From NCBI GenBank assembly GCA_964551035.1, contig CAZKBK010000001.1, forward strand, positions 186,001 through 250,000: a stretch of 64,000 nucleotides of DNA, in the 5' to 3' direction. The notes beneath the pieces are model-generated. The model saw only the letters and a list, made by a program, of their open reading frames with translations, was not told where the DNA came from and did no database searches. The stretch's first letter is position 1. Every line of letters begins with the position of its first letter. Of this stretch, positions 22,206-31,128 are shown one piece after another. Source of the stretch: Chryseosolibacter sp964551035. Its GTDB lineage: Bacteria; Bacteroidota; Bacteroidia; Cytophagales; Cyclobacteriaceae. The translations under genes were made by a program, and so were the position numbers.

Positions 22206-25200
22206 ATGTGGAAGTTTTGTAACATCGGTTGTTCGTTAGTTCGCGTGAAAGATTTTAGTCTGTGCGGGGTCAGGGATTCGCGGGTTGACCGCCAAACGTC
22301 AACGGCTTTTCTTTTCTTAGCTTTAATAATATTATGCCATGCGCGGCCCCTTATCTGGCCGCAGGGACATACCCGGGTTGCCACCGCCGCCCTTGTTTCT
22401 GCACCGTTAATGCATGACAGCGGTCCTACAGCCAACGACGATTTTGCAAGCACGAATAGGAACACACCCCTAACGGTGAACATTCTCAGTAATGACGCAC
22501 CAGGAGGATCGGACGACGATGATGATGATGACGACGATAACAACATCGATCCGGCAACCGTCGATCTCAATCCGGACCTGGAGGGTATAAACAAGGACGT
22601 TACTTCTGCTTCAGGCGCGTTCTCAGTAAATGCTTCGGGCGACCTCACCTATGCGCCGGCGACGGAATTTACCGGACTTGCCGAGGTGCGGTATCGCATT
22701 CATGATTTTGACGGTGATTTGTCGAACGTGGCGCATGTCCGCGTCACCGTCGGTATGGCCAATGAAGCGCCGGTTATCACCGGTCAGACGCCGGACCCGA
22801 TGACTACGGCACAAGACCAGCCGTTTCAGATCCAGTTGGGGAACCTCATTGTCAACGATCCTGATAATACTTATCCCGACGACTTTACACTCGAGATCAG
22901 ACCCGGTGATCACTATTCCGTGAGCGGCCTTTCGGTCACGCCGGAAGCGGGATATATGGGTAACCTTACCGTTGGCATTCGCGTTTCCGATGGAACGACA
23001 ACCAGCAGTTTCTTTGATTTCATGGTATCCGTAGTCGAAGTGAACCCGGTTCCACGGATCACCGGGCAGACACCGGATCCGCTGACGGTCAATGAAGACG
23101 AATCGATCGCTGTCGGCCTTGAGAACCTTCTTGTTACCGATGATGATACACCTTACCCAGGTGGTTTCACCATCACCGTTCATGGCGGATCGAATTATAG
23201 CGTATCCGGTAATTTAGTGAGTCCTTCCCTAAACTTTTCGGGACCGCTTTCCGTGCCGGTCACGGTCCACGACGGGCAAAACGGCAGCGACCCGTTCAAT
23301 GCCTCCGTCGAAGTCGTCGCCGTGAACGACCCGCCGGTAATCACCGGCCAGTCGCCGCTGACCACCGCCGAGGGCCAACCCATCGACATTGTGTTTTCCA
23401 ATTTGCAGGTCGAGGACCCCGACAACAGTTATCCCGACGGCTTCACCTTGTCGTTGATCTCCGGTGACGCTTACGCCGTCAGCGGGAACCGCATCACACC
23501 CAATGCCGGTTTTAACGGCACGCTGTCCGTGGGGGTGATCGTCAACGACGGCGTGTCGAACAGCGCCGTGTACAACCTGGCCATTACGGTTACCGCCGTC
23601 AATTCCGCCCCGGCGATCACCGGGCAACAGCCGGTTTCGACGGATGAGGACACACCCGTCGCCCTTACGCTTAACGACCTGATTGTGTCGGACAACGACA
23701 ACAACTATCCGGAGGGGTTCACGCTGGTTGTGCTCCCGGGGGAAAGCTATTCGGTTTCCGGAACAACGATAACGCCTGGAACGAATTTCAACGGGGTGCT
23801 TGCCGTGAATGTGAAAGTAAACGACGGGCTTGCCGACAGCGATCCGTATGCGCTGCAATTGAACGTGAGTCCCGTCAACGACCCGCCACAGATCACCGGC
23901 CAGACGCCCCTGTCGATTGCGGAGGGTCAGTCCTTAACGGTTTCATTCGACCATTTGCAGGTGATCGATCCCGACAACACATACCCGTCGGCCTTTAGCA
24001 TTACCGTGTTGCCCGGGGAGACTTACACCTTATCAGGCGCCACAGTGACGCCGTCGGCGGGATTCACCGGTACGCTCACCGTTGCCGTGGTGGTAAGTGA
24101 CGGCTCGCTGAACAGCAATATCCATGACCTCGCCATACAGGTGCTGCCTGTCAACAACCCGCCGGTGATCACGGGTCAGGTACCCGTGTCAGTCGGGGAG
24201 GACGCTCCGTTTACCATAGGGCTCGGACATTTGACCGTCGAAGACACCGACGATGATTATCCGACGGGTTTCTCGTTGAAAGTGTTCGACGGCGTAAATT
24301 ATACTTTGGGCGGCAACACGGTAACGCCGCTTTCCAATTTTTCCGGCACGTTGAATATTCCGGTGGTTGTGAACGACGGCGAGGACGACAGTCCCACGTT
24401 TACTTTTCAAATCCAGGTGGGCAACGCCAATGATCCGCCCGTGATTACCGGCCAGGACGTGTTGCGTACACGCGAGGAGCAGCCGATTGCTCTTGCGCTT
24501 TCGCACGTCACGGTTGTTGATCCTGACAATGCTTTTCCCGTGGGATTCAGCCTTCTCGTGGCGACAGGAGAAAACTATGCGGTCTCAGACAACATTGTCA
24601 CGCCGGACGTCAATTTTCACGGGACCCTCCTGGTGGCTGTACGCGTGAGCGACGGCGTGAACAACAGCCCAACGTTTGATTTGCAAATCACGGTAGACCC
24701 GGTCAACGACCCGCCTTTCTTCGATCCCATCGCCGACCTGGTGGTGGCCGAAAACTCCGGCGAACGGACAATTTCCATTTCGAATGTTTCTCCGGGCCCC
24801 GGCGAAGGGAACCAGACCCTCACATTCGTGGCCAGGTCGGGAAATACGACCGTGATGCCAAATCCCACGGTTGCTTATAATGGCGCCGGCCCGACAGCGG
24901 CACTGACGTTTGCACCCAATACCAGCGCAAATGGACTGGTAACGGTCACTGTCACCGCTGTCGACAGTGGTCCGTCCGCTTCGCCGCACAGCAATACTTA
25001 TTCATGGTCATTTTCCGTTACCGTCGCTGAGGTTAATGATCCACCTGCGTTCGACCCGATTGCCGATGTGACCATGGCTGAGGACGCCGCGCAGGTGGTT
25101 GTCGCGCTAACGGGAATTTCGGCAGGCCGGAACGAGCAACAAACGCTGACCATGTCGGCGACGACGACAAAACCTGAGCTCTTTGAAATTCTTTCTGTTC

Positions 25201-26645
25201 AGTACACGAGCCCCCAGACAACCGGCCAGTTGCTGTTAAAGCCCACGCCCAACGCCTTTGGTACGGCAAACATTGCCGTGACGCTCACAGACAACGGCCC
25301 CGCCACGGGAGGAAGCAACTCCATGACCCGCACGTTTACCTGCTCGGTTCAACCCGTCAACGATATCCCCCGCTTCGTCAGCACACCCGTTACGCTGGCC
25401 GCCGTAGGCGAGCGCTATGAGTACGTCGTTCAGATCGCGGACGCCGAAAGCAAAGCCTTGCCGATATCCCTTGCGGTGGCGCCACCATGGATGGCGATCT
25501 CAAAGAAATCCGGGTCGTCGGCGCACATTCGGGGTACACCACCCGCGTCGTCGGCGGGACCCGTGGCGGTGCGGATACAAGTTGATGACGGCGGGCTTAT
25601 TGCGGACCAGGGGTTTACGCTGACCGTGAACACAAGGCCGGAAGTTTCAGGTATCACCCATGCGACGAATGAGGATGAGGCCCTGGTACCCGGGAATAAT
25701 GCGTTTAGCGCGCACTTCGCGGATTCAGATGGTGATGTGCTAAAGGCGATACGCATGGTGGTGATGCCGATGAATGGATCATTACGCGTAGACGAGCGCG
25801 TGCTCACCGAAGGGGATTCGGTGTTGGCTGGCGACCTGGACCGGTTGACGTATCAGGCCAACGCGGACTACTGGGGCAACGACATTTTCGAATGGCAGGG
25901 ATCCGATGGTTACCATTACAGCTCAAATACCGGCGCGTTTTCGATATCGATCCACCCGGTCAACGATCCGCCAAGGATCAGCATCGAGCGGGACACGCTT
26001 CACTATGAAGTGACCGGTGAGCCGGCCGTGTTAACGGAGGCATTGCGCGTAACCGACCCGGACGACGATTCCCTCATGCGAGCCGACCTCACCATACGTA
26101 TGGAACATTTCGAGCCGGAGTGGGATCGCTTGCTGTTTACGAGTACCGGAAATATCCGCGGCACGTATGACTTTCACCTGGGCCGTCTTTCGTTGACCGG
26201 CAAGGCTACCACGGCGGAGTATGTCGATGCGATTCAGGCGGTCCGTTACAATTACATCAATACCGTTGATCCGCTTCCGGGTGTGAAACTTATCGCCTTT
26301 ACCGCCCATGATGGGGAATCCTCGAGTGAGGCGGTGGACCGGATTGTTAGCTTGGAACACACGTTTGTCGATCTGGAAATTCCGTCCGGATTTACGCCCA
26401 ACGGCGATCGCGCCAACGACACCTGGGTAATTACACGCCCGGGAGGTTTGGACCAGCTTGAGGATGCGGTCATCAGGGTGTTCGATCACCGCGGCGTCGA
26501 AGTACATCGCGCCAGGGGGTTTCAGAATCCCTGGGACGGAAGGTTCAACGGTGAATTCCTGCCGGCAGGCTCGTATTTTTTTACAATAGATCTCCGGTTG
26601 AGAAGCAAAAAAATCTACAACGGGTTGGTGACGATATTGAGGTAG
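22206..26645 (+). CDS. Giant cadherin/Ig-like repeat surface protein with T9SS type B sorting domain
   Basis: About 1,480 residues. A hydrophobic signal segment (AFLFLALIILCHA) is followed by an Ig-like module with a run of nine Asp (GAC/GAT at 22512-22538), seven tandem domains of about 92 residues each opening with (V/I)ITGQ, two FDPIAD domains, a dystroglycan/Ig-like domain and a tandem-95 type domain. The end, PSGFTPNGDRANDTWVI through YNGLVTILR, is the gliding-motility-associated C-terminal domain used for type IX secretion. It is probably a calcium-binding adhesin. The start is uncertain: ATG 22206 is taken, but a GTG near 22241 is also possible. PorP/SprF and PD40-OmpA genes follow at once. 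Confidence 0.88.
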   Translation: MWKFCNIGCSLVRVKDFSLCGVRDSRVDRQTSTAFLFLALIILCHARPLIWPQGHTRVATAALVSAPLMHDSGPTANDDFASTNRNTPLTVNILSNDAPGGSDDDDDDDDDNNIDPATVDLNPDLEGINKDVTSASGAFSVNASGDLTYAPATEFTGLAEVRYRIHDFDGDLSNVAHVRVTVGMANEAPVITGQTPDPMTTAQDQPFQIQLGNLIVNDPDNTYPDDFTLEIRPGDHYSVSGLSVTPEAGYMGNLTVGIRVSDGTTTSSFFDFMVSVVEVNPVPRITGQTPDPLTVNEDESIAVGLENLLVTDDDTPYPGGFTITVHGGSNYSVSGNLVSPSLNFSGPLSVPVTVHDGQNGSDPFNASVEVVAVNDPPVITGQSPLTTAEGQPIDIVFSNLQVEDPDNSYPDGFTLSLISGDAYAVSGNRITPNAGFNGTLSVGVIVNDGVSNSAVYNLAITVTAVNSAPAITGQQPVSTDEDTPVALTLNDLIVSDNDNNYPEGFTLVVLPGESYSVSGTTITPGTNFNGVLAVNVKVNDGLADSDPYALQLNVSPVNDPPQITGQTPLSIAEGQSLTVSFDHLQVIDPDNTYPSAFSITVLPGETYTLSGATVTPSAGFTGTLTVAVVVSDGSLNSNIHDLAIQVLPVNNPPVITGQVPVSVGEDAPFTIGLGHLTVEDTDDDYPTGFSLKVFDGVNYTLGGNTVTPLSNFSGTLNIPVVVNDGEDDSPTFTFQIQVGNANDPPVITGQDVLRTREEQPIALALSHVTVVDPDNAFPVGFSLLVATGENYAVSDNIVTPDVNFHGTLLVAVRVSDGVNNSPTFDLQITVDPVNDPPFFDPIADLVVAENSGERTISISNVSPGPGEGNQTLTFVARSGNTTVMPNPTVAYNGAGPTAALTFAPNTSANGLVTVTVTAVDSGPSASPHSNTYSWSFSVTVAEVNDPPAFDPIADVTMAEDAAQVVVALTGISAGRNEQQTLTMSATTTKPELFEILSVQYTSPQTTGQLLLKPTPNAFGTANIAVTLTDNGPATGGSNSMTRTFTCSVQPVNDIPRFVSTPVTLAAVGERYEYVVQIADAESKALPISLAVAPPWMAISKKSGSSAHIRGTPPASSAGPVAVRIQVDDGGLIADQGFTLTVNTRPEVSGITHATNEDEALVPGNNAFSAHFADSDGDVLKAIRMVVMPMNGSLRVDERVLTEGDSVLAGDLDRLTYQANADYWGNDIFEWQGSDGYHYSSNTGAFSISIHPVNDPPRISIERDTLHYEVTGEPAVLTEALRVTDPDDDSLMRADLTIRMEHFEPEWDRLLFTSTGNIRGTYDFHLGRLSLTGKATTAEYVDAIQAVRYNYINTVDPLPGVKLIAFTAHDGESSSEAVDRIVSLEHTFVDLEIPSGFTPNGDRANDTWVITRPGGLDQLEDAVIRVFDHRGVEVHRARGFQNPWDGRFNGEFLPAGSYFFTIDLRLRSKKIYNGLVTILR
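22776..24715 (+). repeat. Seven tandem ~276-bp coding repeats
   Basis: Units begin at ATCACCGG(T/G/C)CAG-like sequences near 22776, 23055, 23338, 23613, 23889, 24165 and 24441. Each encodes about 92 residues with the pattern ITGQ, a Glu/Asp-rich loop, (V/D)(D/S)(P/D)DN(T/N)YP, GFT, YSVSG, TP, F.G.L.V.V.V.DG, V.VNDPP. The DPDN and NDG motifs are typical calcium-binding cadherin-like features. Confidence 0.85.
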
Positions 26646-26648
26646 GAT

Positions 26649-27647
26649 ATGAGAAGATTGTTTTTTTTACTAACCCTGTTGGCGTGCGCGGCATTTCGCG
26701 CGGACGCCCAGTATGTGCCCAACAGTTCGCAGGCATTTCAGTTTATGTCGTTGTATAACCCGGCGTTTACGGGGATAGAACCTTTTGATGATTTCAAACT
26801 CGGCTACCGGTATCAATGGCTTGGTTTTGGAAAAAACGCGCCAAAGTTTATCAACCTGTCGTTCCAAAAGAGGATAAAGCAACCGCTTGACCTTCTCTAT
26901 AATGCGCCACGCATGAGCGACTTTTCCGGCGGTAAAGCGGAGCGGATACCGAAAAACAAGCGCATCATCCACAGTGTCGGCGTGAATGTGTTTCAATCGC
27001 GAATAGGAATTCTGAAATCGATAGGTTCAGCCATAAGTTATGCGTTCAGCTACCCGCTTTCGGGCGAGGCGCGTCTCGCCGGCGGCGCTGCCGCGATGGT
27101 GGAAAACAGGAGAATGGACGTGGCGGAGGTGACGGTACGCGATCCAGACCCGTTCTATGACCACTTGTTGAAGAGTTCCACGGCGCAGACTGATCTGAAT
27201 GTGAGGGCAGGGTTGTTGTTATATGGTGAAAACTTTTATGTAGGCGTATCCTACCTGCCGTTGCTCAACGTTGCCCTTCAGGCATCAGACATCGCCATGG
27301 ACGACGCCTTTTTCCGGGGCTCCGTGCAGTTGGGCTACAGTTTCCCGGTTTCCGCGGATGTTAGCCTTCGGCCGAGTGTGGTCGGCCTCGTTCAAATGAA
27401 CAACGCCCTGGTCGTAGACTACAGCCTTAAGGCGCTCATCCAGGAGAAGGTATGGGCGGGTCTTACCTATCGTGATGTCGAGAGTGCCATAGGCATGCTC
27501 GGATTTAACATCAACGAGCGCTTTTCGGTATCGTATTCATTTGAACTTTCGGTCGGCGATTTCAGGCGCTTCGACGACGGCAGCCACGAGTTGGTGTTGG
27601 CGGCACGCCTGAACAACCTCAAACGATTTACTCAGTATCTATGGTAA
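26649..27647 (+). CDS. PorP/SprF-family outer-membrane protein
   Basis: This 332-aa protein has a signal peptide (MRRLFFLLTLLACAAFRADAQ) and the PorP/SprF hallmark NPAFTGIEPFDDFKLGYRYQW (about residues 37-57). Later strands include ISYAFSYPLSGEARLAGG and YSFELSVGDFRRFDDGSHE. PorP/SprF proteins sit in the outer membrane and act with type IX secretion, often beside a large type B-sorted surface protein, which is exactly the arrangement here. It starts 3 bases after the adhesin stop and overlaps the next gene by 7 bases. Confidence 0.92.
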   Translation: MRRLFFLLTLLACAAFRADAQYVPNSSQAFQFMSLYNPAFTGIEPFDDFKLGYRYQWLGFGKNAPKFINLSFQKRIKQPLDLLYNAPRMSDFSGGKAERIPKNKRIIHSVGVNVFQSRIGILKSIGSAISYAFSYPLSGEARLAGGAAAMVENRRMDVAEVTVRDPDPFYDHLLKSSTAQTDLNVRAGLLLYGENFYVGVSYLPLLNVALQASDIAMDDAFFRGSVQLGYSFPVSADVSLRPSVVGLVQMNNALVVDYSLKALIQEKVWAGLTYRDVESAIGMLGFNINERFSVSYSFELSVGDFRRFDDGSHELVLAARLNNLKRFTQYLW

Positions 27648-28861
27648 GAACATGGCTAATGATGGTGGGCTTTGGCTGCGTGTGTTTCACATTGCTTGCG
27701 CAGGAGTACCGGTTTCACAACGTCCAGAAATTGCCGTCATCGGTGAATACCCAGGTTGAGGAGGGTACCCCGTTGCTGTCGGCTGACGGCAGGAAGCTCT
27801 TTTTTACCCGTGCGTTGTATCCGGCCAACAGCGGCGGCAAATTCTCCGGTCTGGACATCTGGGTCAGCGAATGGAATGGTTACAAGTGGATGCCCGCAAG
27901 GAATTCAATTTCGCTGAACGATCATGACCATAATGTTATTGTTGGCATGAACAAGCGAAATCTCTATTTCACCCGTTCATCAGGGTGGAGTCGGACGCAC
28001 GGCGTATACCGCGTTGAACCCGACAGGTCGGGTTTCACGCGCCCCCGGCTCATTCCGATCCCGGGCATCGACAATCTCGACTTTCTCAGTTTTTATGTAT
28101 CGCCGGATCTCGACGTAATTTTTCTTTCGATGAAAGCGCCGGATTCGCGCGGCCAGGAGGATATCTATTTTTCTGTGAAGAGCGAGTCGGGCGCGTGGAC
28201 GACGCCAAAAAGCGTGGGCACCACCATCAACACATCCGGATTCGAGGTTTCTCCTTTTCTTTCCGCCGACAAGAGCCGCCTTTATTTTGCGAGCAACGGG
28301 CATGAAGGTTTCGGAGATGCGGATATTTTCTATTGCGAGCGCATGTACGACTCATGGGAAACCTGGTCAGCGCCGGTAAACCTTGGCGACGTGATCAATT
28401 CCAAAAAATTTGACGCCTATTTTTCGATCTATGGCGATTCGGTTGCATTTTTTGCCAGCAATCGCGACGGTCGGTATGCCGACATCTATCAGGTCAAAGT
28501 TTCCAAGCCGAGGACGATTCTTGCGAAGGGGCAGCGTTACCTCGACCGGGCCCTGATGTCGAGACACCTTGGGGAAAACGTCGGACGTGCCATTGTTTTT
28601 AAAGGCGAAACGAGCACCCTCGACCAGTCCCAGCGTGAACTGCTGTTCTATATTACGAACAAGCTTATGCTTGAACGCGATATTCACTTTCACCTCGTCG
28701 TTCGCGAAGAAAATGACAGCACCCTTACAAAGGATCGCGTCAATGTGATTTATCAAAATCTCCTGTCGCACGGGATCGACAGCGGCCGCATACGCACCGA
28801 CCAGGTGGAGCCTGCGATGAAATCTGATCGGGCGGTGGTGGAGCTGATGTTGTTTAAATAG
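27641..28861 (+). CDS. PD40-repeat protein with degenerate OmpA-like domain
   Basis: A 406-aa protein with a signal peptide (LMMVGFGCVCFTLLAQ), a central beta-propeller of PD40/WD40-like blades (GTPLLSADGRKLFFTRA, FLSADKSRLYFASNGHEGFGDADIF, SVAFFASNRDGRYADIYQV) and a C-terminal OmpA-like region (IVFKGETSTLDQSQRELL, VNVIYQNLLSHGIDSGRI). The peptidoglycan-binding GHTD-type motif of OmpA is replaced by REENDS, so peptidoglycan binding is doubtful. Such PorE-like proteins accompany PorP/SprF and large T9SS substrates. It ends convergently, overlapping the HAD phosphatase gene by 8 bases. Confidence 0.85.
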   Translation: MVRTWLMMVGFGCVCFTLLAQEYRFHNVQKLPSSVNTQVEEGTPLLSADGRKLFFTRALYPANSGGKFSGLDIWVSEWNGYKWMPARNSISLNDHDHNVIVGMNKRNLYFTRSSGWSRTHGVYRVEPDRSGFTRPRLIPIPGIDNLDFLSFYVSPDLDVIFLSMKAPDSRGQEDIYFSVKSESGAWTTPKSVGTTINTSGFEVSPFLSADKSRLYFASNGHEGFGDADIFYCERMYDSWETWSAPVNLGDVINSKKFDAYFSIYGDSVAFFASNRDGRYADIYQVKVSKPRTILAKGQRYLDRALMSRHLGENVGRAIVFKGETSTLDQSQRELLFYITNKLMLERDIHFHLVVREENDSTLTKDRVNVIYQNLLSHGIDSGRIRTDQVEPAMKSDRAVVELMLFK

Positions 28862-29522
28862 ACCGGGTCCTGAACGGCCGGTAGAACTGTTGATGGGCCA
28901 GTGCAAACATTTCCCGGTCGCCGGAGGAGTCGCCGTATGCGATTATTTCCCGATACTCGGTGAGTTTGAAGCGTTCGCGGATACGTGTTGCCTTGACTGG
29001 CCCGTAGCAATTTTCACCGCAAAGGTTGCCCGTGATTTTACCGTCCTTCACTTCGAGTTGCGTGGCAACACAGCGCAGACCGATTTCTTCACACCAGGGC
29101 GCGACCCAATTCTCCGCGGAAGCGGAAACCACCGCCACTGTTGCCTTCTCATCGGTATGCCGCCGGATTGCTTCGATTGCACCCGGGCGAATAAGTCCGG
29201 GTAACACAGTTCGGGTGAACTCAACGCACTTTTCACTGAAACGCTCCACGGGTTCGCCACCAATGAAGTGGGCAAGGCACCGCTGTTTTGCCTGCCAGTT
29301 GGGTATGAGTTTTAAGAAGTACTTCAACAGCACCGGGGAGAGCCAAAGCATGCCCGCCAGGAAACGAACGTACCCGCGGTAGAAAATGAGGAATTCGATG
29401 AGGGTGTCCTTTTTGGTGATTGTTCCGTCAAAATCAAATAAGACAAGCTTCCTTGCGGCAAGGGCTGCAGCCTGGCGTTCTTTGGTTGCGCCGTTCTGAT
29501 GTATCGGTTGGCTGAGGTCCAT
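28854..29522 (-). CDS. HAD-superfamily IB phosphatase (SerB-like)
   Basis: This 222-aa protein has HAD motif I LFDFDGTITKKDTLIEFL (about residues 25-42), motif II VVSASAENW and motif IV AYGDSSGDREMFALA. It follows the DPPR-synthase-like prenyltransferase by 2 bases. In polyprenyl-phosphate arabinose pathways a phosphatase removes the 5'-phosphate of polyprenylphosphoryl-phosphoribose, and HAD enzymes linked to UbiA-type genes are candidates for that step. The open frame runs upstream to 29786, but ATG 29522 is the start compatible with the neighbouring gene. Confidence 0.82.
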   Translation of the reverse strand: MDLSQPIHQNGATKERQAAALAARKLVLFDFDGTITKKDTLIEFLIFYRGYVRFLAGMLWLSPVLLKYFLKLIPNWQAKQRCLAHFIGGEPVERFSEKCVEFTRTVLPGLIRPGAIEAIRRHTDEKATVAVVSASAENWVAPWCEEIGLRCVATQLEVKDGKITGNLCGENCYGPVKATRIRERFKLTEYREIIAYGDSSGDREMFALAHQQFYRPFRTRSI

Positions 29523-29524
29523 AC

Positions 29525-30505
29525 CTACGTCGCGTAGATAATGATGTAAAACGTCAATATCCAGCCCGCAATGGTCGAAAGGATAAAGCGGTCGCGTATA
29601 AAAATGCGGGTGGGCGATCCACTGTTCTTTTCCACGAGGACGATTTGAAGATACCGCATTATCCCCGCGATCACGAATATCGTGGTCACAAAAATGTAAT
29701 CGCTCTGAAAGCGTTCGGTGACCTCGGGAGACACCGAGTACATGATATAGGCCACAACCATCACGGCTGACAGCAACGTTACACACGAGTTAATGTAAAC
29801 AAGGTTGTATCGCTGCGACGACTTGCGAATGATGGTGCCCTTGCTCTTACCGTTCCTGCCATTTCCTTTCACCAGGATGAGGTCGTCCCGACGCTTGGCA
29901 ACGATCAGGAAGAGTGCCAGCAGGAGGATCATCAGGGACAGCCAGTGCGTGATCTGGAGTCCGGCGATCACACCGCCGCTGTAAACGCGTATAAGAAACC
30001 CAATGGAGACAATGAAAAGATCTAAAATGGGAATGTTCTTCAGCCCGAACGAATAGGCCAGATTCAACAAAAGGTAACCCATCAGCAGGTAGAGGAACGT
30101 GACGTTCATCCATGCCGCTATCGCAAGGCCCAAGGGAACCAACGTAGCGATAAGCAGTAGGGCGACCGTCGGTTTAACTTCCCCTGAAGCGAGGGGGCGC
30201 AGTTTTTTGCGTGGGTGAAGTTTGTCGACGTTTCGGTCGCGATAGTCGTTTATTACGTATACGCCCGACGCTACGAGGCTAAAGGCAACGGCGCCGATTC
30301 CCACCATCAGCAATTCGCGTGTATGAAAGAGATGGCCGGCAAAAAAGGAGGGAATAAAAAGGAAGAGGTTTTTCACCCAGTGTTTTACACGAATCAACTT
30401 TAAGACGGCCTGAAACCGGGTGGTCACATAGGCTCTTGGGGGCAGTCGATCGACCACCACGCCTTCCACCACGTAGCGCTTCTTCTCTGCTGCCTCTATT
30501 TTCAT
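29525..30505 (-). CDS. UbiA-family polyprenyl-phosphate phosphoribosyltransferase (DPPR synthase-like)
   Basis: A 326-aa membrane prenyltransferase with about nine hydrophobic segments. The first aspartate-rich motif NDYRDRNVDKLHPRKKLRPL and the preceding LIRVKHWVKNLFLFIP are those of decaprenyl-phosphate phosphoribosyltransferase, distinct from MenA or UbiA quinone enzymes. It would transfer 5-phosphoribose to a polyprenyl phosphate, the first committed step to polyprenylphosphoryl-arabinose. The last steps may be catalysed by the DprE1/DprE2-like enzymes at 46998-49052. ATG 30505 overlaps the upstream stop. Confidence 0.88.
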   Translation of the reverse strand: MKIEAAEKKRYVVEGVVVDRLPPRAYVTTRFQAVLKLIRVKHWVKNLFLFIPSFFAGHLFHTRELLMVGIGAVAFSLVASGVYVINDYRDRNVDKLHPRKKLRPLASGEVKPTVALLLIATLVPLGLAIAAWMNVTFLYLLMGYLLLNLAYSFGLKNIPILDLFIVSIGFLIRVYSGGVIAGLQITHWLSLMILLLALFLIVAKRRDDLILVKGNGRNGKSKGTIIRKSSQRYNLVYINSCVTLLSAVMVVAYIMYSVSPEVTERFQSDYIFVTTIFVIAGIMRYLQIVLVEKNSGSPTRIFIRDRFILSTIAGWILTFYIIIYAT

Positions 30506-30864
30506 TACCAGATATTCTCCAGGTCCTTTCTTGTATATAAATGGTTGCGGTTGATGAACAGTGTAGGTTTTTTCCTGCTGCGAAGTAAAAGCGGGTCCTT
30601 GGTGAAAAGCCGGGACATCCAGGCGATGGGCAGCAGGAACACGAAATAGATTACGCTCAGGATAATCCGAGAATTGACATAGCCAAGGAGGGCTGCCAAT
30701 TTGAACCAGCCCCATTCAACCGCGCTCGCTACGGCGGGCACAAATACACACACGAACCCGACAGCCAAAGCCACGTAGTTCAACCATGACGTCTCAAAAA
30801 TCCACGCGAAGACCAGCAGTCCGGTCACGATCACGAGGATGGTTTTATATCGATCCTGTTGCAC
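30505..30864 (-). CDS. SxtJ-like small membrane protein
   Basis: A 119-aa protein with three or four hydrophobic segments (TILVIVTGLLVFAWIFE, LNYVALAVGFVCVFVPAVAS, IILSVIYFVFLLPIAWMSRL). The C-terminus LFINRNHLYTRKDLENIW is the SxtJ-family signature. These proteins usually lie beside a NodU-type carbamoyltransferase and a DUF5989 protein, as here. The start is GTG 30864, 10 bases after the DUF5989 stop; no nearer ATG is in frame. The molecular role is unknown. Confidence 0.82.
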   Translation of the reverse strand: MQQDRYKTILVIVTGLLVFAWIFETSWLNYVALAVGFVCVFVPAVASAVEWGWFKLAALLGYVNSRIILSVIYFVFLLPIAWMSRLFTKDPLLLRSRKKPTLFINRNHLYTRKDLENIW

Positions 30865-30874
30865 GCGTGTTTCG

Positions 30875-31024
30875 TTAGAACAATGTATAGATAAACGGTG
30901 CTACGGCCGAACTGCCTCCAATGACCACCAGTACGCCGAGGAAAATGAGCAACAAAATGATCGGGGTCAACCACCACTTTCTTCGCTCGCGAATGAATGT
31001 GTATAAGTCTTTGACAAATTCCAT
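30875..31024 (-). CDS. DUF5989-family membrane microprotein (49 aa)
   Basis: A small gene starting at ATG 31024: MEFVKDLYTFIRERRKWW, then one membrane helix (LTPIILLLIFLGVLVVIGG) and a short tail ending FIYTLF. This is the typical DUF5989 sequence. It lies between the carbamoyltransferase and SxtJ-like genes, the standard context. Function is unknown; it may anchor or activate the carbamoyltransferase complex at the membrane. Confidence 0.85.
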   Translation of the reverse strand: MEFVKDLYTFIRERRKWWLTPIILLLIFLGVLVVIGGSSAVAPFIYTLF

Positions 31025-31083
31025 AGGTTCGGATGCTTAACGATTTATTATACCTGTTGGCTAAAATTTCATACCAGCCATGG

Positions 31084-31127
31084 GAGGTACGAGGTACGAA
31101 TGACGAGGTACGAAGTACGAATGACGA
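31084..31127. repeat. Short intergenic tandem repeat, GTACGAATGACGA units
   Basis: GAGGTACGAATGACGA and GAAGTACGAATGACGA are arranged with a 21-base period, flanked by further GGTACGA copies. On the minus strand it reads TTCGTCATTCGTACTTCGTA. It lies between the carbamoyltransferase stop (31129) and the DUF5989 start. Such low-complexity intergenic repeats may be dispersed elsewhere in the genome; only one locus is visible here. Confidence 0.7.
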
Positions 31128-31128
31128 A

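Noticed and set aside
23229..23858. 209-codon minus-strand open frame inside the giant repeat gene
   Set aside because: Its own repeats mirror the adhesin repeats; low-complexity composition and no signal.
22776..24715. Regular direct repeats considered as a CRISPR or satellite array
   Set aside because: Period is about 276 bp, in frame, and codes for cadherin-like domains.
29523..29786. Upstream extension of the HAD phosphatase frame
   Set aside because: It overlaps the prenyltransferase gene in a shadow frame, and the domain begins after ATG 29522.
29525..30505. MenA (menaquinone prenyltransferase) as the identity of the UbiA-family protein
   Set aside because: The HWVKNLF and NDYRDRNVDKLHPRKKLRPL motifs are those of phosphoribosyl-transferring UbiA proteins, and the men operon is 27 kb away.
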